Below are positions 25,639-33,314 of a stretch of DNA of 64,000 nt, in pieces (within the stretch, counting starts at the first letter, position 1; each line of letters opens with the position of its first letter). Location of the stretch: contig NZ_VSMC01000002.1 in assembly GCF_008728965.1 (NCBI RefSeq), positions 62,001-126,000 on the forward strand, read 5' to 3'. The notes under the pieces were generated by a model. It was not told where the DNA came from and did no database searches. It saw only the letters and a program-made list of their open reading frames with translations. A program made the translations under genes and the position numbers. The stretch is from Heminiphilus faecis. GTDB lineage: Bacteria > Bacteroidota > Bacteroidia > Bacteroidales > Muribaculaceae.

Positions 25639-26526
25639 ATGCACGGAATCACAATAAAATGCCTCGCCCGACTAAAGAGCATAATAATTATATTTATGTC
25701 TGTCGGCATGCCTGCCGGTATTTATGCAGAAAAGCAACCTGAGTATACGCGTGCCGAAATCAAGGTAAGCTACAGATATCACGAAAAGTTTTTGCGAGGT
25801 AATACACAATATACCGAACGAGATATTCCGATGTTATTGCTTGTCAACTCAAAACAGTCAAAGTTCTATTGTCAAGGCACAGAATACAAAGACTCTCTCA
25901 AGTCAACTCCTTCGGGACGTGCCAAAGCAAAGCAGATGATGGATATCGCCGTGAGAAAATACATCGAATCGAAGGACGAAAGTGCGATGAACTCAATCGT
26001 CTATAAGACTTTCATGTACATTTTTAAGGATTATACTCTGGAGCAGACAACTGTCTATGACAAAGCCGGTATTACGGAAATGGGCGTATATGCCGAGCCG
26101 TTTTCAGAACTTAGATGGGATATAGGCGACTCGACAAAGACAATACTCGGATATGAATGCGTCATGGCGACGGCCCATTATCACGGACGGAAATGGACTG
26201 CATGGTTCGCTCCTGAAATTCCGCTACAGGACGGACCGTGGAAACTATGCGGACTGCCCGGGCTTATTCTCGAAGCCGTGGAGGAGAAAGGTCATCATAG
26301 TTTTATAGCGGATGGCATGGTAAAATCCAATCAGATTATGTATCCCATATATGACAAGGACAGATACGAAAGTATCAACCGGCTCGATATGCTGAAAAGC
26401 TTAAGAAACTACAGGGACAACAGCAATTCGATAGCAAAAGCCTCAACCGGCGGTATGCTTGACCTCGGTCCCGATGCCCCTGTGCAAACTGAATACGATT
26501 TTCTTGAAACAGACTATAGATTATGA
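25639..26526 (+). CDS. GLPGLI family secreted protein, paralogue 1
   Basis: A 295-residue protein with an N-terminal hydrophobic signal (IIIIFMSVGMPAGIYA). Its core is the family signature: ILGYECVMATAHYHG, RKWTAWFAPEIPLQDGPWKL, then CGLPGLILEA. The family is named from this Gly-Leu-Pro-Gly-Leu-Ile string and is known mainly from Bacteroidota; its function is not established. A Cys in GYEC and another just before GLPGLI are present here and in paralogue 2 but the second is replaced in paralogues 3 and 4. The stop overlaps the next start (ATGA at 26523), so genes 1 and 2 are coupled. Confidence 0.88.
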   Translation: MHGITIKCLARLKSIIIIFMSVGMPAGIYAEKQPEYTRAEIKVSYRYHEKFLRGNTQYTERDIPMLLLVNSKQSKFYCQGTEYKDSLKSTPSGRAKAKQMMDIAVRKYIESKDESAMNSIVYKTFMYIFKDYTLEQTTVYDKAGITEMGVYAEPFSELRWDIGDSTKTILGYECVMATAHYHGRKWTAWFAPEIPLQDGPWKLCGLPGLILEAVEEKGHHSFIADGMVKSNQIMYPIYDKDRYESINRLDMLKSLRNYRDNSNSIAKASTGGMLDLGPDAPVQTEYDFLETDYRL

Positions 26527-27374
26527 GAAGTTTTTTTACATATCTTTTTATGCTCATGGCAGTCGCGGCAAATGCCGATGACTATGTAAAGGATGCCGAA
26601 CCGTCAATTCTTGAAGTGCATTATACTCGTATTCAAATTACAGACACCACGCAACGTGACAAACACTTCTTTAAAGATCCGGTTATGCTACGCGTCGGAG
26701 CTACTAAGTCGCTGTTCTGCGGAGTGAACAGATTATGGAAAGATTCTCTTGCAGCTGTAAATCCGAGTCTCGAATTCAAAGTGTATATAGCCACAATGGA
26801 AGAGAATAGGAAAAACGGAACTCAGAATCTTCCGGAGGGGTATTATTGGAGCTACATTTACAAAAATTATCCGAATGGTTGTCTGACGGAAAAAAATTAT
26901 TTTGATGGAGAGCGACGCGTTTATGAAGAAGAGTGGAAGAAGCCGCAATGGGAAGTGTCCGACTCTGTGAAAATTATACTTGGATATGAGTGTTTTAAAG
27001 CGATTGCATCTTATCGTGGCCGAAGATGGACGGCATGGTTCGCTCCTGAAATACCCGTTCAGGATGGTCCGTGGAAACTCTGCGGATTGCCGGGGCTTAT
27101 CCTTGAAGCATACGATACTCGTCATGAGTACAGCTTTACGGCAACCGGACTGCGACAAAACGGTATTCCGGATGTCGGGTACATGGCTTATGATGACAAA
27201 CGAGGCGTAACGAAACAGCTTCGGGATAAGTATTTCAATGACTGGTGGAAGTACAAGAACTCGAACTTCGCTGCCAAAATGAATGCTCTGTACGGAAATG
27301 GGAAAATGCCTGAAAAGAAAGATTCGGCTCCCAAATATGACTTGGAAGAGACTAACTATCCACACGATTTATGA
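26523..27374 (+). CDS. GLPGLI family secreted protein, paralogue 2
   Basis: A 283-residue protein with a short signal peptide (FFTYLFMLMAVAANA). It carries IILGYECFKAIASYRG, RRWTAWFAPEIPVQDGPWKL and CGLPGLILEA, closest to paralogue 1 in the core, while the N-terminal ~130 residues differ strongly. It is coupled to the genes on both sides by 4-base stop/start overlaps (26523 and 27371). The overlap with the barrel protein gene suggests the two products act together in the periplasm or at the outer membrane; the activity is unknown. Confidence 0.88.
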   Translation: MRSFFTYLFMLMAVAANADDYVKDAEPSILEVHYTRIQITDTTQRDKHFFKDPVMLRVGATKSLFCGVNRLWKDSLAAVNPSLEFKVYIATMEENRKNGTQNLPEGYYWSYIYKNYPNGCLTEKNYFDGERRVYEEEWKKPQWEVSDSVKIILGYECFKAIASYRGRRWTAWFAPEIPVQDGPWKLCGLPGLILEAYDTRHEYSFTATGLRQNGIPDVGYMAYDDKRGVTKQLRDKYFNDWWKYKNSNFAAKMNALYGNGKMPEKKDSAPKYDLEETNYPHDL

Positions 27375-29950
27375 AACGACTCATTGCATATCTGACATGT
27401 TTATACGTCATTATTAATACAATGGCGCAAGTCAATGTGACCGGCAGGATCCTCGACAAGGAGAACAATGAGCCTCTTGTCGGAGCATCGGTCATCGTCA
27501 AGGGAGCTGACGGCAAGATAAAGAAATTCACCTCGTCAAAATCTGATGGAGACTTCGCTATCACTATGCCATCGGTAACCGGTTGCCGGTTAGAGGTATC
27601 GATGATGAGTTTCGCCAAGCAGTCAGTTGCTCTTGACAGTATTGGCCTCCCGCTGACAGTCTATATGGAGCCGGGAAGCATACAGCTCAAAGAAGTGGCT
27701 GTAAAAGCAGACCGCATACGCGAGCAGGGCGATACAATAACCTATAATGTCGGTGGTTTCGCCCAGCAGCAGGACCGCTCGATAGGCGACGTGCTGAAGC
27801 GTATGCCGGGAATAGATGTGGCAAACAACGGCAAAATACAGTATCAGGGCGAGGATATAAACAAGTTCTATATCGAAGGCTCCGACCTGCTCGGCGGGAA
27901 ATACGGCATAGCCACCAACGGCATAAGCCACGACGATGTGGGAGCCGTGGAGGTAATGGAGAACCATCAGCCCATGCAGGTGCTGTCGGGCATATCCTTC
28001 TCCGACAAAGCAGCTATAAACCTCAAATTGAAAAACAAGGCGAAGGCCACATGGACTTTTCACGGCGACGCCGGAGGAGGCTGGTCGTGGCAGCCCGAAG
28101 GTGCGATATGGGACGGTGAGCTGTTCGCTATGGCCGTAATGCCTTCGTTTCAGAACATAACCACCTTGCGCACCAACAATACCGGAGAGAACCTATCGTC
28201 ATCGGGCACTGACTTCTTCGCCGGCCGGCGCCAGACAGGACTGAGCCGCTATATAGGCGTAGCCATGCCCGGAGTGCCTTCACTCAGCGACAAGCGTACA
28301 CTGTTTAACCGCTCATTTATTGTGTCGACTAACAGCCTGTGGAAATTCGGCAGAGGTGAGTTCAAGGCCAATATCGACTATTCTTTCAACCGCGTGATGG
28401 CCGATGCGTCAAACATCACGACGTACTTTCTTGATGAAGGAAACCGCATAATCACCGAAAACCGCAACGGCACGGAACATAGCCACTCACTCAGCGGCAA
28501 GTTCATATACGAGCTGAACCAAAAGACGGCGTTCATCAACAATACCCTCCGGACCAATATCGACTGGGATGATATGGACCTCACAACGACAGGCTCTATA
28601 CCTAACACACAATCAGCAAGACTGCCTGATTATTATGTCACCAACAAGTTCAAGATGATTAAGCGTTTCAACGGACAGCATCTTATTACCTTCCAAAGCG
28701 TAAACGAATGGGAGTCGTTGCCACAGACGCTGAGTTTAAACACCGGCGGAGATACTTTCAGACAACACATCTCCGACCATGCTTTCTATACTCAAGAAAG
28801 CGCGGCATACGCTTTCATAATAAAAGGTGTGACACTAAGCCTTGAGGGTGGTATAAAAGGTTATCTCCGCTCTATGGACTCGCGTTTGCCCGAATTGCCG
28901 GAGGAACTTCCCGGGCTGACTGAAAACATAGTCAACACAAACTATCTCACTGTTTATGCTATTCCTAAGTTTGAATACTGGGTGCGCCGGGTAAACCTGT
29001 CGCTCAACCTGCCCGTAAGTTATGCCCATTATAATTTTGACAAGACCATCGCAAACCGCGACGAGGTATATTTCTCTCCGTCACTCAGTTTCAACTGGAA
29101 ACCTAACAACCGCTTTTCCGGCACTCTTCGCGGCGGACTTGGCCGGTCACCCATGGATCTCAATCTTATACATCCCGGCCTGATAATGACAAACTATCGC
29201 ACACTGAAGTCGGGTGTGGATAATTTTTATAACTCATCATCGCAGAATGTGTCGGCAAGCGTCAACTACAAGCACACCCGCTATGGTCTGTTTGCCAACG
29301 GCATGGCGATGCAGACATGGACCCGCCTCCCTTATACCATGGCACAGCAGCTTTACGGCGACTATGTGATCTACAGCTATGCCGATGCTAAAAACGACAG
29401 CAGAATGTTCATGGCTATGGGAAGTCTCGGCAAAACCCTCGACTTCATGCGCGGGAGCTGCAATGTAAACGGTTCGTTCAGCCGCAACGAGTCGCAGTTG
29501 CTCTCGCAGGAGCAATCGGTCAACTCGGTCAGCACCGGCTGGAGCATCGGAGGCAAAATCAACGGCAATCCATGCCGGTGGTTCAGCTTCGACTATCGTA
29601 TAGACTGGTCTGACAGCCGTCTGACAATAAACAGACAGAGCCAGTCATGGCTCTCGACGATGGAAAACGAGCTGAGCCTCACATTCATTCCTCACCGTAA
29701 ATGGCAATGGACTCTCAGCGGAGAGCATTACCGCAACGAACTGACCGAACATAATTATAAAAACATAGTGATGCTTGACACCAAACTGACCTTTCAGCTC
29801 AACAAGAGGATAGAGTTTGCCACGTCGCTTACCAATATACTTAACAAGCGAAGCTACAACTACACCACTTACTCGCAACTCTCATCATTCGAGAGCCAGC
29901 GGCAGCTCCGTGGCCGTCAGCTCCTATTCTCGATAACACTAAGAAAATAG
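27371..29950 (+). CDS. TonB-receptor-like outer-membrane barrel with N-terminal carboxypeptidase-regulatory-like domain
   Basis: An 859-residue outer-membrane protein with a signal peptide, a carboxypeptidase-regulatory-like domain (NVTGRILDKENNEPLVGASV near 25-100), a plug-like region (VLKRMPGIDVANNGKIQYQG, DVGAVEVMENHQPMQVLSG) and a strand-rich C-terminal barrel ending LRGRQLLFSITLRK. The architecture is that of the TonB-dependent-receptor-like barrel family without a SusD partner. It overlaps the preceding GLPGLI gene by four bases and is followed after five bases by GLPGLI 3. It probably moves a ligand across the outer membrane; the ligand and the role of the GLPGLI proteins are not known. 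Confidence 0.87.
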   Translation: MKRLIAYLTCLYVIINTMAQVNVTGRILDKENNEPLVGASVIVKGADGKIKKFTSSKSDGDFAITMPSVTGCRLEVSMMSFAKQSVALDSIGLPLTVYMEPGSIQLKEVAVKADRIREQGDTITYNVGGFAQQQDRSIGDVLKRMPGIDVANNGKIQYQGEDINKFYIEGSDLLGGKYGIATNGISHDDVGAVEVMENHQPMQVLSGISFSDKAAINLKLKNKAKATWTFHGDAGGGWSWQPEGAIWDGELFAMAVMPSFQNITTLRTNNTGENLSSSGTDFFAGRRQTGLSRYIGVAMPGVPSLSDKRTLFNRSFIVSTNSLWKFGRGEFKANIDYSFNRVMADASNITTYFLDEGNRIITENRNGTEHSHSLSGKFIYELNQKTAFINNTLRTNIDWDDMDLTTTGSIPNTQSARLPDYYVTNKFKMIKRFNGQHLITFQSVNEWESLPQTLSLNTGGDTFRQHISDHAFYTQESAAYAFIIKGVTLSLEGGIKGYLRSMDSRLPELPEELPGLTENIVNTNYLTVYAIPKFEYWVRRVNLSLNLPVSYAHYNFDKTIANRDEVYFSPSLSFNWKPNNRFSGTLRGGLGRSPMDLNLIHPGLIMTNYRTLKSGVDNFYNSSSQNVSASVNYKHTRYGLFANGMAMQTWTRLPYTMAQQLYGDYVIYSYADAKNDSRMFMAMGSLGKTLDFMRGSCNVNGSFSRNESQLLSQEQSVNSVSTGWSIGGKINGNPCRWFSFDYRIDWSDSRLTINRQSQSWLSTMENELSLTFIPHRKWQWTLSGEHYRNELTEHNYKNIVMLDTKLTFQLNKRIEFATSLTNILNKRSYNYTTYSQLSSFESQRQLRGRQLLFSITLRK

Positions 29951-29955
29951 CTTAT

Positions 29956-30798
29956 ATGAAACAGACAATTACATCTTTATTTATGTGTATTGTGTCGATT
30001 GCCGCGATAGCACAACAGAAAGCCGACATAGAAGTCAGCTATACAGCTCACCATCCAAATATGCGCAACGGCAAAGACGACCTGACAAACCAGTACATAT
30101 TGATTGCCAATGCCAATGAGTCAAAATTCTTCTCGCCGATGACAGAATACATCGACTCGTTAAACTCGACTACCGACGGAAAAGCAAAATATCAGGAAAT
30201 AACCCGCAACGCTTACCTCGGAGGAAAAATGGATGATATACCACGGCCCGACGGATCATATTATGTTGTAAAATCACGCCCCGCAAACAAAAGTCTGTAT
30301 TACGACAACGCCGGACTTGAAAAATACTTTTATGAAGAGCCTCTACATGAATGGGACTGGGAGATAAGCGACTCGACCAAAACAATCCTCGGGTACGAGT
30401 GCATCGAGGCAACGACTATGTTCAACGGTCGCAAATGGACCGCATGGTTCACTCCCGAAATTCCACTTGACGCCGGACCATGGAAACTGGAAGGACTGCC
30501 CGGCCTTATTATGGAAGCAACTGCCGAAGGTGGCCAATACCGCTTTGAAACCACCGGATTACAACAGACCGACAAGCCTATACTTCCGGTCTATCTTGCA
30601 GACGAATACGAGAAAACCGACCGCATATCATATCTCAAAGCAAAACGTAACTTCCTCGACAATCCTCTTGGTCAAATCAATGCTAAATTAGGCAATGAGG
30701 GTGTCACCATAAAAGACGAGAACGGCAATCACGTTCATGGCGGCTCCATATTCGCGCCATCTTCCATCGTCGACTTGATTGAAACAGATTACAGATAA
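29956..30798 (+). CDS. GLPGLI family secreted protein, paralogue 3
   Basis: A 280-residue protein with a signal peptide (SLFMCIVSIAAIAQQ). It contains AHHPNMRN and ESKFFSPMTEYIDSLNST near the start, then ILGYECIEATTMFNG, RKWTAWFTPEIPLDAGPWKL and EGLPGLIMEA. The residue before GLPGLI is Glu, not Cys. It starts 5 bases after the barrel gene and ends 23 bases before paralogue 4. Its N-terminal half resembles paralogue 1 (SKFxxxxTEYxDSLxST), pointing to local duplication. Confidence 0.88.
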   Translation: MKQTITSLFMCIVSIAAIAQQKADIEVSYTAHHPNMRNGKDDLTNQYILIANANESKFFSPMTEYIDSLNSTTDGKAKYQEITRNAYLGGKMDDIPRPDGSYYVVKSRPANKSLYYDNAGLEKYFYEEPLHEWDWEISDSTKTILGYECIEATTMFNGRKWTAWFTPEIPLDAGPWKLEGLPGLIMEATAEGGQYRFETTGLQQTDKPILPVYLADEYEKTDRISYLKAKRNFLDNPLGQINAKLGNEGVTIKDENGNHVHGGSIFAPSSIVDLIETDYR

Positions 30799-30821
30799 AA
30801 ACATAATCCATCTATCAATTT

Positions 30822-31664
30822 ATGAACCAGACAATAACCGCTATCCTTATGTGTGTCATAGCAATGACTGCCGGCGCACAACAAAAGGCCCATATTATGG
30901 TCAGTTATGATGTCAAGGCCCTAAACTGGGAAACCGACACTGTGACCGGATGCCGCATGACACTCCTTGCCGGACCAGAGGAGTCAAAATATTTCAACGA
31001 CCTAAGTTTATGGTCTGACTCGATGTCGTCTACTCCAGAAGGCAAGAAAGAACTACAGCAGATAATCATGGCTGCCTGTATGACGCAGAGTCCCGAAGGA
31101 AGTATATCCATAGACTTGCGCAAAGGGCCGGTAAAGAATGTCTATACATATGTGTTCTGCAATAAAAACGACAACAGCCTAAGGCTCTATGACAAATTTG
31201 CCGGCGAGTTGTGCTACTATGACGAGCCTATGGATGACATGCAATGGGAGATATGCGACTCCACCGCCAACATAATAGGCTATGAATGTGTAGCCGCCCG
31301 GACCGATTACCACGGCCGGGCATGGACTGCATGGTTTGCTCCGGAACTACCGTTGCCCTACGGACCATGGAAGTTCCACGGTCTGCCCGGTCTTATACTG
31401 AAAGCTGAAGCAGAATCAGGCTTCGAGTTTACAGCGACAGGCATAGAAAAGACCGACAAGACGATGACTCCAATGTATTCACACGACGAATACCAGAAAG
31501 TCGACAGAAAAAAAGCTCTTGCCGAAGCCGAGTATTACAATAATAACAAAGAAGCTATAATAAATGCCAAATTCGGCGGCAACGTGCAGTTTGAAAACAA
31601 TCATGCAGACCGTCCCAAATACGACGCACTCAGATACGCATTGGAGCCCGATTATAAAAACTAA
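30822..31664 (+). CDS. GLPGLI family secreted protein, paralogue 4
   Basis: A 280-residue protein with a signal peptide (AILMCVIAMTAGAQQ) nearly superimposable on that of paralogue 3, followed by AHIMVSYDVKALNWETDTV. The core reads IIGYECVAARTDYHG, RAWTAWFAPELPLPYGPWKF and HGLPGLILKA. It is the last gene of the unit: a strong hairpin terminator begins 23 bases after the stop. Function unknown. Confidence 0.88.
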   Translation: MNQTITAILMCVIAMTAGAQQKAHIMVSYDVKALNWETDTVTGCRMTLLAGPEESKYFNDLSLWSDSMSSTPEGKKELQQIIMAACMTQSPEGSISIDLRKGPVKNVYTYVFCNKNDNSLRLYDKFAGELCYYDEPMDDMQWEICDSTANIIGYECVAARTDYHGRAWTAWFAPELPLPYGPWKFHGLPGLILKAEAESGFEFTATGIEKTDKTMTPMYSHDEYQKVDRKKALAEAEYYNNNKEAIINAKFGGNVQFENNHADRPKYDALRYALEPDYKN

Positions 31665-31687
31665 TAAAAACTCGCGTATATGCTGAC

Positions 31688-31716
31688 GGACACCGGTGGC
31701 ACCGCCATCGGTGTCC
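31688..31716 (+). terminator. Terminator of the GLPGLI operon
   Basis: A 13-bp stem GGACACCGGTGGC / GCCATCGGTGTCC with a 3-base loop and one G-T pair, ending in a short CCCATTT. Confidence 0.75.
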
Positions 31717-31726
31717 CCATTTGACA

Positions 31727-31758
31727 TTTGTGTATGTTAGGTAATATCATTAAATTTG
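31727..31758 (+). promoter_or_regulatory. Promoter of the 5'-nucleotidase gene
   Basis: TTTG (31727-31730) and TAAATTTG (31751-31758) with a 20-base spacer form a complete Bacteroidota promoter. It lies after the open frame's first ATG at 31728, which supports the later start at 31806. Confidence 0.75.
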
Positions 31759-31805
31759 TATTTAATCTCCTGTATCAAATTATCGATTACTTAAACACCT
31801 GCACA

Positions 31806-33260
31806 ATGAACCTGCGAAATATACTTACAGGGTGCGCGTTAGCCATTATTGCGATGGCAGCACCGGCAGAAGAGATTATCATACTTCACACCAACGACAC
31901 CCACAGCGCCCTCGACCCTGATGACAAAAACCTCGGAGGAGTCCTGAGGCGCAAAGTACTTATTGACAGCATACGCCAAGAAAAGCCCGGACGCGTGCTG
32001 CTCGTCGACTGCGGAGATGCCGTACAAGGCACCCTATATTACACACTTTATAAGGGTGAGGTGGAGCGCAAGATGATGAATGCCCTTGGCTATGACATAG
32101 CCATACTCGGCAACCACGAGTTTGACAACGGACTCGAAGTTCTTGCCAACGAGCTATCGCAGTTGGACGCAGATCTTATCACAACAAACTACGACCTGAG
32201 TGAAACTCCGCTCGACAGCCTGTTCACGCCATATACGATAAAAACAATCGGAGACTGCAAAATAGGCTTTTTGGCAATAAACCTTGATCCGAAAGGCATG
32301 ATAGCCGACAGCAATGCGGGAAAAGTAAAATATACCGATGGTATAAAAGCGGCCAACGCCATGGCTTGGTACCTGCGCAATGTTGAGCACACGGATAAGG
32401 TCATAGCACTTACCCATGTGGGCTACGACACACAAAATCCGCCCACACCGAGCGATATTGAACTGGCATCATCCACTGAAGGCATCGACATAATAATAGG
32501 AGGACACTCCCATACTGCAGTGAACCCGTCAAAGTCAAGACCGGCATGGAAAGTACCAAACGCCGCAGGCGATACTGTACTTGTGGCACAGGCCGGCAGC
32601 CGCGGACACTATCTCGGAGAGATAACTGTCGACAAGGACTCACCTCGCGCCGGTTATAGGCTCATAAGTGTTGACAAAAGACTCGACAACCGCATAGACT
32701 CCGAAACCGCCGCCATACTATATCCCTACCGACAAGGTGTGGACTCGCTCAAGACGATGAAAATAGGCCGACTCGCTCAGGAATTTACCGTAGGCAGCCA
32801 GCTTCTGCTCAACTGGGTGGCCGACGCCATGCGCGATATGGGCAGCCGGCTTACCGACCGCACAGTGGACGTCGCCATAGTCAACAAAGGCGGCATACGC
32901 CGGGGACTTCCCGCAGGACACATAACCAAAGAAATGATAATGACCATGCTGCCATTTGACAACAAACTTGTGGTGATGCAACTGACAGGGCGCGACCTTA
33001 TGGCGTCGATCGATGTCATGAAAGGACGCGGAGGCGACGGCATAAGCGGCGGCGTTGACATATCATCCATAGACCCGGACAAAACGTATACGGTGGTGAC
33101 TATCGACTATCTCGCTCAAGGAGGCGATTACATGAAGCCTCTGACCCGGGGTAAAATCATGACACGAAGCGAAAAACGCCTTGACGAGACCATGATAGAT
33201 TATATCGAGGGACAACACAACCGTAAAATTACATATCGCGACGACCGTCCACGCATGTAA
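31806..33260 (+). CDS. Periplasmic 5'-nucleotidase / UshA-like metallophosphoesterase
   Basis: A 484-residue exported enzyme of the bifunctional UDP-sugar hydrolase / 5'-nucleotidase type. The frame is open from 31728, but the ATG at 31806 gives a signal peptide (LTGCALAIIAMAAPA) and lies downstream of a full promoter. Metal-site motifs are IIILHTNDTHSA, VDCGDAVQG, ILGNHEFDNG, ALTHVGYD and IIGGHSHTAV. The C-terminal nucleotide-binding domain follows from about residue 315 (VADAMRDMGSRL, VDVAIVNKGGIRRGLP). It would release nucleosides and phosphate from extracellular nucleotides. The exact substrate preference cannot be read. Confidence 0.92.
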   Translation: MNLRNILTGCALAIIAMAAPAEEIIILHTNDTHSALDPDDKNLGGVLRRKVLIDSIRQEKPGRVLLVDCGDAVQGTLYYTLYKGEVERKMMNALGYDIAILGNHEFDNGLEVLANELSQLDADLITTNYDLSETPLDSLFTPYTIKTIGDCKIGFLAINLDPKGMIADSNAGKVKYTDGIKAANAMAWYLRNVEHTDKVIALTHVGYDTQNPPTPSDIELASSTEGIDIIIGGHSHTAVNPSKSRPAWKVPNAAGDTVLVAQAGSRGHYLGEITVDKDSPRAGYRLISVDKRLDNRIDSETAAILYPYRQGVDSLKTMKIGRLAQEFTVGSQLLLNWVADAMRDMGSRLTDRTVDVAIVNKGGIRRGLPAGHITKEMIMTMLPFDNKLVVMQLTGRDLMASIDVMKGRGGDGISGGVDISSIDPDKTYTVVTIDYLAQGGDYMKPLTRGKIMTRSEKRLDETMIDYIEGQHNRKITYRDDRPRM

Positions 33261-33314
33261 GTCCGGCATCATAAAACAACACGATTTTTCTAACACAATA
33301 AAACATCTTTTCAA

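Noticed and set aside
31728-31805. Upstream in-frame start for the 5'-nucleotidase
   Set aside because: A full -33/-7 promoter lies within this stretch and the signal peptide begins only at 31806.
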